34,635 nucleotides of DNA from Coprinopsis marcescibilis (GCA_004369085.1 ML210219.1:100260-134894), one strand, 5' to 3'; numbered from the stretch's first letter, positions 12,392 through 24,042 are shown. The notes: generated from the sequence alone by a model not told the origin. Numbers and translations: made by a program.

Positions 12392-12697
12392 ATGGATTTT
12401 GGAAATTTCGACCGGGCTGATGGCGGTCCGCTACCCGTCCAACTGCCAAGCTGGGAGTGGCTGCGCTCTGCCCAGTATGTGTTTGACTCTCAAGCGAAAT
12501 TACGCAGGCTGTAAAGCTTTACCGAAACATTTCTTTTATGCGAATTGCAAATGCAATGGCACAGAGGATGGCCCATGGTGTATCAGGACCAACCCAAGCC
12601 CACCGCACTATTCTATGAACACCACTCTGTCTACACGACCAACCACGACGATCCCCTGCCCAACTTGCTGTGGGATCGAGATATTTGCTGGTACTAG
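12392..12697 (+). CDS. Small conserved-looking protein, 83 aa, two exons, divergent from BMS1
   Basis: I do not recognise this protein. Exon 1 (12392-12510) starts MDFGNFDRADGGPLPVQLPS and ends at a GTAAAG donor. Exon 2 (12565-12697) starts after a GGCACAG acceptor. Phase matches exactly (CT + A) and the joined frame runs 83 residues to a TAG. The intron is 54 nt, the size of others in this window. The product is unusually rich in Trp and Tyr (WEWLRSAQYVF, LFYEHHSVYTT, LLWDRDICWY) and proline, with no signal peptide or membrane segment. The unspliced exon 1 frame would stop after 40 residues. The matched phase and the protein-like composition are the only evidence; no similarity search was possible. 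The 31-bp gap to the BMS1 ATG implies a shared bidirectional promoter with very short leaders, or a start codon slightly off for one of them. Confidence 0.55.
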
Positions 12698-13492
12698 TTA
12701 GATTATGAGTCGCAAGCCTCGTAGCTGACTTTTTGGCATTCATAGATACTCCAGGTTACTCTGTGAAAATGCAAACTGTGGCGTGCAAGATCCGCCTTTA
12801 TCTCTGGCGAAGGTCCGGGGTCACAAACGCGACCTGGTGATGATATTCGCGATGCAGAGTGCTGCGCCTGAAGTTTTTGGGGAGACTTTCAGATGTGATA
12901 TCCCGCATGTCGGTGCCCACCACGAAGGTGAGCTCTGCGCGGGACTAATTCTGAAGCACCAGCAAGATGGTGCGGCGGATTTCGACAAGTTATTGTTGGT
13001 TCTGGGTCCCCAGCGGGCCCTATTCGAGCCTATTCAAGCCTATTCAAGCCTATACACTCCTATACAAGCCTCTAATGCAGTTTCGGCCGATGTAACAGCA
13101 GACGCGCTGCTGGAACCGTCGTGATTTCCATCTTCGATTTGGGGTGTTAACCACCGTCATACATACGTGATTTCGTCTACATCTGTTTACTTGTTTTTTG
13201 TTCCTTCCATGGCAGGTGGTGCTGCGGGTTTAGACCCCAAAAGTTATGGCAACTCCTTGATGTGAATTGGATTAGGCTACCGCAGCTATCGAGATCTAGA
13301 TTGTAACAGCTTCTACTTAAATATTCCTACCCCAATTCCCTTCCTTTCTTATTTCCTTATTACCTGCTCTTGCAACCTAGGCCTTGTTGAACGTTGAACC
13401 CCGCTCTCACGGCACTACCGCATACATAGATAAGCGACCACGGACGGACGCACGAGGAACGAGATAACCGACAATCGACAACTTGAACCACC
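12698..13492. other. Intergenic spacer upstream of SDR
   Basis: About 800 bp that carry the promoter of the plus-strand SDR. It holds a small 10-bp tandem repeat (13021-13070), an AT-rich stretch with a TTAAATA sequence near 13317, and a pyrimidine-rich leader just after it. A 113-codon open frame at 12783-13124 runs through the repeat and has no recognisable feature; I do not call it a gene. Confidence 0.5.
13021..13070. repeat. 10-bp tandem repeat, five units
   Basis: Five 10-bp units of the form TATTCAAGCC lie end to end. Units two and three are identical; the others differ at one to a few positions. The repeat is non-coding. Confidence 0.85.
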
Positions 13493-14950
13493 ATGAAGTC
13501 CAACCACAGCAGTCGGAATGCCTCGCCTTTGCGACCCGCATTTTCTGGTGTGGCCTCGTTCAAAGTCGAGAATCTGAGCATTGGAGATGATATGCACCCT
13601 GTTATCCATGCTGGACGTGTTGCTGTTATCACTGGTGCCGCCAGCGGCATCGGGCGCGCTGCTGCGAGAGAATTCGCCTCGTAAGTGTCCATACGTTGCC
13701 TGATGCTTATTGATATGGAGAACGTTGCAGGCTCGGCTTGAAAGTCGCGATCGCGGACAAGAACGAACAGGAACTGGAAGCTCTTGGGAAGAAGCTGGTT
13801 GAGCAAGTTGGAGAGGGCAACGTCCTCGTCGTCCCCACGGACGTGTCCAACCTCGAACAGGTCGTTTCTTTGCGCGATAAAGTGTACGACGCTTGGGGAG
13901 AGGTGAGCTCGTTCACCACTTCCATGCGCGGTGTGCCGTGGATCGTGCAGGGGATGCGTTATCTTGATCAGCGTCGTTTGCCCCTATTCATATCCATCAA
14001 TCGTTGCCGTTAACCTTTTTTTTCCTCGACCCTGATTCATTTCCGCCACTGTACTTTACGTACATTTGTCAAACGAGTGGTCTATGCAACGTGCGCCGAT
14101 ACTGACTAGAATTATCACAGGTAGCCGTTCTCTTGAACAACGCGGGTATTGGCATCAAAGGTACTTCTTGGGAGGGTATCGACAAGTGGAGGGAGATCTT
14201 TGATGTTAATCTCTTTGGGTGAGCTTTGGTTTATGAATTTTGAAGAGGGCACGATGGTTGACGACGCCACGGTTTAGTGTGATCAACGTCCAGCAAACGT
14301 TTGTCCCTGTGCGTATCACCTCCCAACCAAAAGGTTGACTCCTAACCCCTTCCATGATAGCGCATGATCCACCAGGAGAACCAGGCGGTCATCATCACCA
14401 CTGGGTCGAAACAGGGAATCACCAACCCTCCGTACGTTCATTGCTTCACCGTCCAGCTCGAGGACTCACATGGCCCAACGACGATAGCGGAAATCCAGCA
14501 TACAATGCAAGCAAAGCTGCTATCAAGAGTTTGACTGAAAGCTTGGCCTATGAGCTCCGTGAACGTCCTCACAACAATGTGACCGCCCATCTCTTCATGT
14601 ACGTCGTCTCTTTGCTACTATTCCGAACCCTCGCCTCATCTGGCATCCTTCATTGCAGCCCTGGGTGGACGTTTACCGGCCTGACGGGTGCTAATGGTGC
14701 AGGAGCCGAGAAACCGCGTGGGGCGTGGACGGCTGAGGATACGGTGCTGTACATGCTCGACAAGGTCCGCGAAGGTGATTTCTACATCGTCGTGCCCGAT
14801 AACGAGACCAAGAGGGAGGTCGACCAGCTACGCATCATGTGGGGTGCGGCAGACATTGCGGAGAACAGGCCGGCGCTGAGTAGGTGGCATCCGAGCTACA
14901 AGAGCTTGTTCGAGGAGTATATGAGGGAAGGTTTGGCCCAGTTGGAATAG
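13493..14950 (+). CDS. Classical short-chain dehydrogenase/reductase
   Basis: An NAD(P)-dependent oxidoreductase with unknown substrate. Seven exons (13493-13680, 13731-13902, 14121-14218, 14278-14308, 14361-14431, 14488-14598, 14659-14950) join in frame to 320 residues. Motifs seen: GAASGIGR in the cofactor fold (about 47-54), NNAG (about 126-129), the catalytic Ser in TTGSKQG (about 179) and YNASK (Tyr192, Lys196). An exon of only 31 nt sits between NLFG and the catalytic Ser region. An intron also separates the catalytic Ser and Tyr. A 42-residue extension precedes the Rossmann fold; it has no clear targeting signal. The C-terminus (RWHPSYKSLFEEYM) has the look of basidiomycete SDRs related to hydroxysteroid/levodione-type reductases, but I cannot name the reaction. 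This gene is unrelated in detail to the WWOX-like SDR at the left end; the two are not recent duplicates. Confidence 0.92.
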
Positions 14951-15113
14951 AGAATAACGGAAGGAAGAAGTCTAAAATGAAAGATGAGAGAAGCTTGCTC
15001 GTTGCGGGTTGGGTTTTTTTCTGTAAATGATCCTTGGTTATGTACGATGGACTTTGTATTCTAGACAATATAAATTCTTCTTATGAATTGCGACCTTGAT
15101 GGGATATGTGCAT

Positions 15114-16882
15114 TCAGTTAGATCCACTAGCAACGTTTCCACCCTCGCTGGTGTTCGGAGTGAACCCACCGGTGAGTGGTTCATCATCCTCGCTCTCCCC
15201 CATCGGCTCCCTTATCCTAATCCAGAGCTTAAACTTCCCCTTCCCCTTTAAATTCTTAAACACCTCGTCGCTCTTCGCGTCGATCTCATCCAAGCACTCC
15301 CGCACCTGACACTCTGACCGACAGCACGAGCAAGCGACGTACAGAAACAGCTCCTCAAACTGTGGATACTGCCGCCTGTTGCAGATGAACTTGAGGGTGC
15401 TGTCCAAGCGGTGCAGGAATCCTTTGAAATCGGGCAAATCGGGTAGAGGTGGGACGTTGGGCACGCCGGGTGCACCGGTCCAGAGACCGTTGGCTGCTTG
15501 CAGGAGCTGGACGTGGTGGTGGAACCGCCAGCAGCTCCAGGCGATGCTGATCTCGAGACGCCGGAGACGGGTGCAGGATGTGAGCGATCGGAAACTGTGG
15601 ACGATGCTCTCTTCGAATGCGGGGGTGTGCACGTCGAGGTCTGCGTGCCAGCTTAGCTCTAGCCTCTGCAGTCGGGTGAGGGTGGTAAAGTTGAAGGGGG
15701 TGTATTGAAAGTTTTGAGCTGGCGCGTGAGTGGGGGTGGTTGGGTTAGGTTTGATGTGTGAGGATGTGGGGGTTACGTACTGTTGAAAGGTCTGAACCCG
15801 TTTACGGAGCAGCTGAATGATTCGAGTGTGTCGCCTGTGTGGTCCAGAAAGCTTTGAACAACGTGAATCTTGGGCAGGAGAGCTTTGAGATCGAGCTCTC
15901 TGAGACGACTGAATATGGTTGGGTAGAGCTCAAAGACGTGGGCGGTGAACTCGCCGGCTGCGTCGTCCAGCTTGAAGTTTTCGAGCTGGGGGAGGACGCG
16001 GTTGACGGTACCATCCCCGTCAGGGACCGGGTTGAATTTGGCGTATTGTTGCCACCACTGAACCCTTCCGGTGCTGAGGAAATGGATATCGAGGTCCTTC
16101 ATGTTCGGAGCGAGGAAGATGATAGGCGGGGGAAGGAGTACGCCTTTGAGGTCAACGTCTACCAGAGTCTTTAGGCCAAACACGTGTAGAAGAGATGATT
16201 GCATTTTTTGGCTGCATGCCGACCAAGGAACGCTCCTGCTGTTACCGAGCCAGATGTGGAATCGATAGACGCGGGTGAGCTGGGAAAAGACGTCGGCTGC
16301 CTTGTCGCTGTCGTTGCGTGCCCAATCTAGCCAGTCCTTTCTGTTGCGCATGGTGGTTCTGAGAGACATAAAGTCGTCTGTCAGCTCGATGTTGAAGTCC
16401 TTGATCCAGGGTGCGATCTTGGGCTCCCGTTGAAGGTGTGCGTGTAGTTTCTCTAGGAGGTCGAGGGTGGACATACGCTTGCCGTGGTAGTCGCATGCAT
16501 CGAGGTGTATTTTATGGTATAAATGTGGTCGGAAGATGGCGTAGAAGAGTTTGCAGCTGTAGCACGCGGCCTCGACCTTGGTCATGGGCGAATCCTTCTT
16601 GATGGGGTACACGGAAAAGTCGTATTTGTTCTGGTTCAGCAGTCCAGAACCAGGTTCGCCGACAAACTGAGCGATGAGGGTGAGCAGCTCGTTGGGAAGC
16701 CTGTGCATGCGGCTGGCCTTGTTGTTATGCACAGTAGCGCGAGCGGCATAGTCAACAGTGGACTCTCCTGCAACTGCTGCCAGAGTAATCTCAGGCTGCG
16801 CCTTGGACAACTTCGGTTTGACTCTGGCCCTGAGACGACCACCGGTCACCATAGGTGTTCTCTCCCTGTCCTGTAAAGCCAT
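15114..16882 (-). CDS. F-box protein
   Basis: A probable substrate receptor for an SCF ubiquitin ligase, of the kind strongly expanded in Agaricomycetes. Two exons (16882-15781 and 15718-15114) join in frame to 568 residues. After a basic, disordered first 55 residues comes the F-box start MHRLPNELLTLIAQFV (about 59-75). A conserved cysteine/tyrosine segment (EAACYSCKLFYAIFRPHLYHKI) follows, typical of F-box proteins that continue into irregular leucine-rich repeats. Several LRR-like segments are visible, e.g. LKTLVDVDLKGVLL, LPQLENFKLDD, LRELDLKALLP and LTRLQRLELSW. The C-terminus ends in an acidic, glycine/serine-rich tail. No ligand can be inferred. It stands alone on the minus strand, tail-to-tail with the SDR (164 bp apart). 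Confidence 0.75.
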
Positions 16883-17396
16883 GTTCTTGTCGTTCTGTAG
16901 TGTTCTAACAGGGGCGACAATGTGTCCAGGGTGTTGAGCTCGCGCCCTAGCACTATCTGAGCGCCCAACTTGAGGATATTCGGCTGCGGCTGCCTAAAAC
17001 AATAGCTGGTGGTGGGAGAACGAAAGTACCAGTGGGCGTCTGACCATCTGCACTCTCGGATCACACAATTCCGCCAAAACACCTACAAACTTCCTTGACC
17101 CCGTCATATGAGATTTCGGGGATAAGAATGCTTGTTATGAAAATAAAGGACAGCAGTGCCCAGTGGCTTGCTCACATCCTGCGTTTATAACCCTCCTGTC
17201 AGGGTGATCGAATTTTTAGGACAGAGATTTGTCTTGGCTCTCAAACATCAAGTAGTTGAACAAAGCAGTATCTGAAGGCCCAGACCAAGGTCGATATACA
17301 GGTACAACTAGTCGGGGAATACAGGCACCAAGAGACAAGCGGTATCGAGATATATTTCCTTCTTGCAAACAGAGTCGAAGCATGTTTACATATTCT
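16883..17396. other. Intergenic spacer
   Basis: This spacer carries the promoter of the F-box gene and the 3' flank of the LRR-like gene. No coding, RNA or repeat signal is seen. Confidence 0.5.
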
Positions 17397-19549
17397 TCAC
17401 GGCGGCCATTTGTAGTCGTCCTCTGTTGCAAGCGATTCAAGGCAGCCTTCCAAGGTAGTGAGGTGGACTTCCGGATGAGCTTGGACAGTGTCCAGCAGCG
17501 ACTGCAATTTCTCCCGACTGACAGAGTAGCCTTGGGTTTCCAGGCGCTTGAAGAATGTGGCAAAATCGAGGACCTCCTGGACATAGTCCTCCTGGGGCTG
17601 AGTCTCAGCGAATCGCATCTGGTCTTCCGCCACACAGTCATTGCCCTGCTGCGGTCCCACTTCAGCAGCAGTGGCGTTTGCAGAGCGGCTGGAAAAAACA
17701 CCATATTCCCACTCCAGCTTATACTCGGTGGAATTCTGCCTGAGGCGAAAGATGAGAACGTAACCTTCTTTCATCCATGTCTCCGCCAAACCATTTCGAG
17801 TAAAAGTTGAAATCCTCCTCTGATGCCACTCTTCTGCCGTTCCCTGTCCATGAAGGGTGTCCACTCCTGAAGCGAGAATGACCCTGATCGCTGATTCGGA
17901 GGTCCCGATGCCGAATGAATAGTGGCCGTGCTTCTCTTTATCTTGTACCGTGAGCTGTTCGATGAGATCGTTGAATTTGCCTACGAGAGCATCCCCACTG
18001 ATAAAAGGGACCCAATGCGACAACTGGCGTCCCCAGTAAGAGGAATAATCTCTTCCGTTACCAAGGTCGATTCGAACACTGAGGGGATTGGGGATGGGAT
18101 CTCGAGCACTGATGAGCAATGGATGGAATACATGATGGAGTCGGAAAAAGAGTGAGTGGTGGTCTTGAAGCAGGCTTCGAAGGTCACTGTTGCTTAAAGA
18201 CGTTGAGAAGATGTTGAGGTACTTCAAGTTGCCGAGACAAAGGAGTATTTCATAGAGGCCGTCCTTGTCGATTACGGAGTTATGCGACAGATCGAGTGAT
18301 TCCACTGCGTCGGGATCGCCCGCAAGTTCAACGACTTGCTTCCCGCTGAAGTTGTATCCCGATAGGTCGAGCTCCTTGGGGAAATTGGGCAGTGTGCTAA
18401 ACGCCTTTGAGAAGAATCTTGCGGCACTTGCAGGGAACTTTGGCGACTTTTTCAACTGGAGTAGGACCGGCTGCAACATTCCCTGCAGGTCAAGGATATG
18501 CTCGATGAGTTCAAGTCGGTCGTCCTCGACTGCTTGGCGAACAGCTTGATGCATTGACAGTGTAACTAGTGTTGGAAGTTCGTCCGGGTGTTCACCCCTA
18601 TCAGGGTCATTGACTGGTTCTCCCGAGGAGCTCAGTCTCTCGAAGCTCAGCGGAAAGGTCTCCGCAAGTACATTCTGAGGGATGATACGTATCCCATCAA
18701 GGAGTTGGACAGCCTCATTTTCTTCGTCGTCAAGATTGCGAACAATTTCTGTGGCAAGGGATGGATGTAAGCGTGTCGCCTCTCGATCGCGTCAGTAAAG
18801 GCCTTACCACGATCGTCGATTTCAGGACCGTAGAGCGAGAGCAAATACAGTTTTGGCGTCAAGGCTTTGTCGTTTGTCACGAAACAGATCGCAAGGTTAC
18901 GAGGATCGGTCACATCGATCACAGTTAATCCGGTATTATTGTCTGAGAAAACAAATGTTCAGCTGTTGATAGGCGAAGAGTGTGTGTTCCTCATACCTAG
19001 GCAATTCCACAGCGATTGAGTCTGAAGGAAGTCAACTTGCAACTTGTTTATGGACTGTACCAGCCTCCTGTCCCTCGTGTTCTCGGCCCAAACCATCTCC
19101 AACAAGGAGGATATATATACGCAAGGGAAAAGCGGCAGTTTCTCGACATTTTCTTGATAGTTTTGTAGTTCTTCATGAATAAGTGATGCATTGTCGGGCT
19201 GTTGGGCTAGGAGACTGAATCGATAGGCTTTGCGAAGGGGTGTTACTCCATAACACCACTGATCGTGTATCGCAGCGACGCATCGATACCTGGTCGTGCC
19301 ATCAGGGCGCCTGACACGCCCAATGAGCAACACTTGGTGTCGCTCGCCCATTGTAAAGAGATTTGTGCAGTCTCCTGTCTTTGCCTGGCCAGAGTAGAGT
19401 TTTATCGATGGGACTATGTGGCCTCGGATTAACAGCTTTGTGTGAGCGGGCAGACAGATCCTGGCAGGTAGGGAAGAGAAATTGCTCACAAAATTTCGTC
19501 CGTAAACATAAGAAAACATCGCGTGACGTAAGGAACAAGACCGTGACAT
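17397..19549 (-). CDS. Leucine-rich-repeat-like protein of unknown role
   Basis: I do not recognise the family beyond its repeats. Exons 19549-18997, 18942-18808 and 18748-17397 join in frame to 679 residues. The middle exon is needed to keep the frame (NTGLTVIDVTDPRNLAICF). The long third exon starts EIVRNLDDEENEAVQLLDG, so the true protein extends well upstream of the internal Met at 18554. An N-terminal domain of ~230 residues (HQVLLIGRVRRPDGTTRYRC, WCYGVTPLRKAYRFSLL) is followed by a short LRR patch (FPKELDLSGYNFSG, AVESLDLSHNSVIDKDGL, NLKYLNIFSTSLSNSDL). A C-terminal half is rich in aromatic segments (FIFRLR-type, YKLEWEYGVF). No signal peptide or membrane helix is convincing. The start is uncertain: an in-frame ATG at 19351 (MGERHQV) is an alternative to 19549. 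Confidence 0.65.
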
Positions 19550-19790
19550 TAAATCTGTCTATGTAAGGATCGTCGTCTGCGCGAGAAGCGACGCGTCTCG
19601 ACCTGGACCGTGTCAACAGGTCCGTAAAAGGGAAACAGGCGGATGACGTATCACATTTAAATTAACGAAGCCCGGAGAATTACATTTTAATAGTGTATGT
19701 ACATGCGTAAGGACGGTCGACAGAGTCACTTAAACAAGCAAGAGTCAGCAGAACAAGAGAGGGGGTGGAACAACTCTATACGCGTCGAAT

Positions 19791-22700
19791 CTAGTCGAGC
19801 TTGAAAGCGCCCTCGATGAACGCTTCAATCTCCTTCTTGTGTTGAGCCTGAAAGTAATGGTGAGTATCCCGACCGCCAAAAGTTCGAACTATCAAAAGTA
19901 CACACCTTGCTACCGGTAGCGACAGAGCTGGTGGGTTCACGTCCAGCGTACAAGGGGTATTTGCCCTTGTGGTGCTGTGTCTGACTTGCAGCGGTATAAA
20001 TACGAGGGCCGATGTAAGTCCAGGCACCGTTGTTCATGGGCTCCTCTTGGCACCACAACAGGCTGGCGTTGGGGTATTTATCCAAGTGAGGGGTAATCTG
20101 CGCGCGCGGGTGTGTTAGTACATGAAAGAGAGACTCCGACGCATAGGCACATACCAAATCGTAAGGCACAGGTGAGACTTGTTCAATACGGCTGATAGCA
20201 ATGTCCTTGATACCACGTTCTTCTCTTGCTTGCAAAAGAGTATAGTAAACTTGTCCTGTTTTTGACCGTTCGATCAGAGAGGTGATCAAGCTGAAAGATA
20301 AGAGAACGTACCTGAGCAAAGAATGTGACGCTTGATCTCTTCAGGTGCAACCAACTGATCCTCATATGGCTCAGGGATGTAACGCTGGAAGCTGGAATCG
20401 CCGGTCATCTCCTCCAAGTCGGACTTTGCGCGAGGGTGGCGCAAGAGGTTCTTGGAGAAGAAGAGGATCAAAGGCTTGCGGAAGTCGCGGTGGATCTGGC
20501 GACGGAGGACATGGAAGTAGTTGGCAGGGGTGGAGGGGTACACGACCTGCATGTTGCAATCCTGGTGTTGACGCTCGACCTTCTCGGGAGATGGGAAATG
20601 GTTGGGATGGTCATCGCACAGCTGGAGGAATCGCTCCATTCTGCCGCTCGAGTGCTCGGGTCCTTGACCATCGTAACCGTGAGGCAGGTTGACGACCAAG
20701 CCGGTTCTCTGCAACCATTTTCGCTCTCCTGCAGCGATGAACTGATCGATGATGACCTGTGCATTGTTGGCAAAATCACCGAACTGGGCTTCCCAGATGG
20801 TCAGCGAGTCAGGTGAGACGAGGGAGTAACCGAGTTCAAAGCCGAGGGTACCGAATTCTGAAAGGTGAGAGTTGCAGACAACGAAGCGAGCTTGGTCCGA
20901 TCCGAGGTTGTTCAAGGGAATGTATTGTTGCTCGTTGACCTGGTCGTGGATGACAGCGTGGCGTTGAGAGAAAGTGCCACGTTCGACGTCTTGTCCAGAA
21001 ACACGGACGTGGATCTTGTCCAGAGCCAGAGAGCCGATGGCGAGTGCTTCAGCAGTGGCCCAGTCAATACCTGAGCCCTCCTCAACAGCCTTGCCACGGG
21101 TGGCGAGAATACGAGCAAGGTTGCGGTGAGGGGTGAATCCGTTGGGATATGTGGAGATGACCTTGCCGATACGCTTGAGGGTGGCCTCGTCGGTACCAGT
21201 GCTGCGAGTGGGGAGGGTAGTCTCGGCGAGTTGCTTCGGTGATGGGAAACCTTGCCAAGCCGCGGAGAGCCACTCCTTGCTGGTGGGAACGTAGTCCTTG
21301 GCAGCAGCTGCTGCCTTTTCGAGCATTCCCCACACCCACTTCTTGTGCTCCTCGATATCCCGTTCCGTAAAGGTCCCGCGTCCAACCAAGAACTTGGCGT
21401 ATTGGGTGAGCGGGGTAGGCTGGTTCTTGATAGCCTCGTACATCCTGGGTTGAGTGAAGCTGGGTTGATCAGTCTCGTTGTGACCATATCGGCGGTAGCA
21501 GACGATGTCGACGACAACGTCCTTCTTCCACTTGGCGCGATAGTCGGCGGCGAGTTGGCAGACAAAGTTGACGGCCTCCACATTGTCTCCATTTACGTGG
21601 AAGATGGGTGCGTCAATGGATTTCGCGATGTCGGAGCAATACGGAGTGGAACGAGAGAATCGCGGATCCGTGGTAAATCCAATCTGGTTGTTGACGATCA
21701 AGTGAATGGTACCGCCGGTGCCGTAGGAGGGCAAACTGTGGAGACCCATGGTTTCGTAAACGACACCCTGTCCAGCAAACGCGGCGTCACCGTGCAAAAG
21801 GACGGCCATAGCAGTTTGGTGAGCGACTTCGTCGTTTTCAAAGTGCTGGATAGCCCGAGTTTTACCGAGAACAACGGGGTCAGCCGCTTCCAAGTGAGAA
21901 GGATTGGCGACCAAGGAAAGGGAGACCTTCTTGCCGGAAGGAGTTGGGCGAACGTAGTTGGCTCCGAGATGGTACTTGACATCTCCGGCGGGGTCGTCTT
22001 CGTCTCCAGAGAACTCGTTGAGAATGGCTTCGATGGGCTTGCGAATGACATTGCCCAGAACGTTCAAGCGACCACGATGAGGCATGCCGATGGTAATGTG
22101 CTTGACACCAGTGTCGACGGAACGATCGATGAGTGCCTTCATTCCGGGAATAAGGGCTTCGCAACCTTCGAGACCGAATCGCTTTTCATTGGGATACTTG
22201 CTTGCGATGAATTTTTCAAACGACTCTGACCAAATCAATCGGTCGAGGATCATTCGCTTTTCGTCGACGGTGTAGTTCCATGGTTTTGGAACCTCGATGC
22301 GTTCTCGGATCCAGTCGCACTGCTCCTTGTCAGGGATATGGACGTATTGGATACCAACAGCACCGCCTATAAGGGAATTGAGTCAAGGAAGATATCGGAT
22401 CGAAAAGCGGAACTTGCAGTAGATGCGCCTGAGGAGCTTGATGATGTCGCGCAGCTTCATCGTCGTGTGCTCCTCGGTTGCGAAGTGGGGGAGGATTCCG
22501 GGACCAAGGGTGATATCCTTGTCTAAATCGCGCTCTGCGAAGCCATATCGACTGAGTTCGAGCTCTGGAGGCTTCACATCTGCCAGGTCGGCGTCAAGGA
22601 TACCCAAAGGATCCAGTTCAGCAACGTGGTGGCCACGAACTTGATAGGCGCGAACGAGAAGTTGAACCTTGAATCAGAGAACCAGTTATGAGATGCATTC

Positions 22701-23090
22701 CGACATATAAATGTAAACAAGTACCTTGAGATGAACGTCCAATTCAGTTCCACTGGAACCAGCGTGAAGGGCCGGAGCACCATCGGCGGGATGAGGGAGA
22801 TGTGTTGGGGGAGGCTGGAAAGCTTGGTGACTAGGGAGTCCCTTTTCTAAGCCAGCAAAGTAGACATCCCAGGAGGCATGAACGGATTTCGGGTCCTGCT
22901 TCCAGAGCCGGTACATCTCATCCGCATAATAAGTATTCGTCCCATTGGCGAATAGGTCGTTGGACGACGGGGCCTTTGCTGCCGTTGTCGTTGTCGCTGT
23001 CGCTGGCGTCGCATACGCCCGCAAAGCTGCGCCCCGCAACCTTTGCGGAATGGGCGATGAAAATCCTCGCGCAACGGGTCGAGTAAACAT
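19791..23090 (-). CDS. KGD1: 2-oxoglutarate dehydrogenase E1 component, mitochondrial
   Basis: This is the thiamine-diphosphate E1 subunit that decarboxylates 2-oxoglutarate in the TCA cycle, acting in the mitochondrial matrix. Exons 23090-22725, 22667-22418, 22366-20312, 20255-20155, 20097-19906 and 19847-19791 give 1006 residues, the family length. It begins with an Arg/Ser/Ala-rich presequence ([20 protein letters not shown]). Next comes the E1 N-terminal [23 protein letters not shown] segment, then [34 protein letters not shown] and the cofactor-binding [15 protein letters not shown]. Further on are [59 protein letters not shown] and [12 protein letters not shown]. Intron 2 uses a GC donor (GCAAGT); joining there gives the family-typical [12 protein letters not shown]. 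An inverted-repeat element ends 155 bp upstream of the start codon. Confidence 0.97.
22367..22417 (-). other. GC-AG intron of the 2-oxoglutarate dehydrogenase gene
   Basis: This intron of 51 nt begins with GCAAGT instead of GT and ends CTTATAG. Its retention would hit a TGA after twelve codons, and no GT nearby restores the conserved YCGAVGI sequence, so the GC donor is required. Confidence 0.85.
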
Positions 23091-23245
23091 CGCAAACCTA
23101 AAGAAACCTTTCTCCGCTGGCAAAACGTCATGACAAAACTCCCACGTCACGTGCTTGCGCCTCGAAGACAGCCCGAAATGACTAAGCCGCCGGCAAAGAT
23201 TGCTCCAACCTGCGCATGCCATCGTTTGGCTCGGCCACGATAACA

Positions 23246-24042
23246 GTTGATGACTACAGTCAACACCGCGGTAACCCATACCCCTTGGTGGACGGCAAAA
23301 CGTATGGGTTACTGCGGGTCATGGGCTAGCATGGTATTTCCGTAAATGGAAATAAATTCTCATATTATAGGGTAGTAAATAACTTGGGGACAGAATATGA
23401 TCTATGCAATGGTTTTACACATGTTTGGCAAAGTATCCAGTAATTATGCTTTCCTGTAGCACATTTGTTGCCTTGAGATGTAAGGTGCATGTCAATCTAG
23501 AAAGAAGACCCTTGAGATCACAAGGGTACAACTTGTTGAATAAATTATGGCAGATACAGCCTATACAGTGTCTTTGCAGGTTGGGATTGCAGTGACTACT
23601 TCATTGTGATCTCCACAGCCCAATTTGATGGTCAAGTCATCTCTGTGCTTCTAATTCTATTTGGTAAGCAGTTTATAGCCATTTTCGAGGTCAATGAGCT
23701 TGGGTCTTGTTATATGGGACATAATAAGAGCAAAATCCAGGAGGGTAAAAGGGGGAGATAGTCTTGAAAAAGTAAAAACTGAAAAATTCTTCATGTCAAA
23801 CATTATCACTACCCATTGCTCCATGGAATTTACTCCATTTTTGTCAAAAATTCAGGGAAAATTACATAGATTAAAACTATGGGTTGTACAGTCCTGGAGG
23901 CCATGGGTTATGGGTTACTGTGGGTATGGGTTAGACTTTGGATTTCCCTGCCTACCAACTTGGTGGATTGAAAAACCTATGGGTTACTGTGGGGTATGGG
24001 TTACCACAGGTATGGGTTACTGCAGTGTTGACTAGTCATAAC
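23246..24042. mobile_element. Inverted-repeat element (MITE-like), ~0.8 kb
   Basis: The two ends are imperfect inverted repeats of about 36 bp. Both read GTT(G)ATGACTA...GTCAACAC and run on into GTAACCCATACC (left 23246-23283; right about 24008-24042 read in reverse). Inside, the exact 10-mer TATGGGTTAC occurs in direct orientation at 23303, 23909, 23978, 23995 and 24011, and inverted at 23271. A near copy (TATGGGTTAG) lies at about 23925. This fits transposase-binding subterminal repeats. No coding capacity is seen, so it would be non-autonomous. No target-site duplication is obvious. The interval also explains the absence of genes between the 2-oxoglutarate dehydrogenase promoter and the LTR region. 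Confidence 0.65.

Noticed and set aside
12783..13124. 113-codon plus-strand open frame upstream of the SDR
   Set aside because: It runs through a 10-bp tandem repeat, has no recognisable domain and no supporting splice signals.
21252..22229. 325-codon open frame on the plus strand
   Set aside because: It lies antisense inside the long third exon of the 2-oxoglutarate dehydrogenase gene and shows no motif of its own.
23271..24020. TATGGGTTAC copies as an internal telomere tract
   Set aside because: The motif is not a tandem TTAGGG array, it occurs in both orientations, and it clusters at the ends of an inverted-repeat element.
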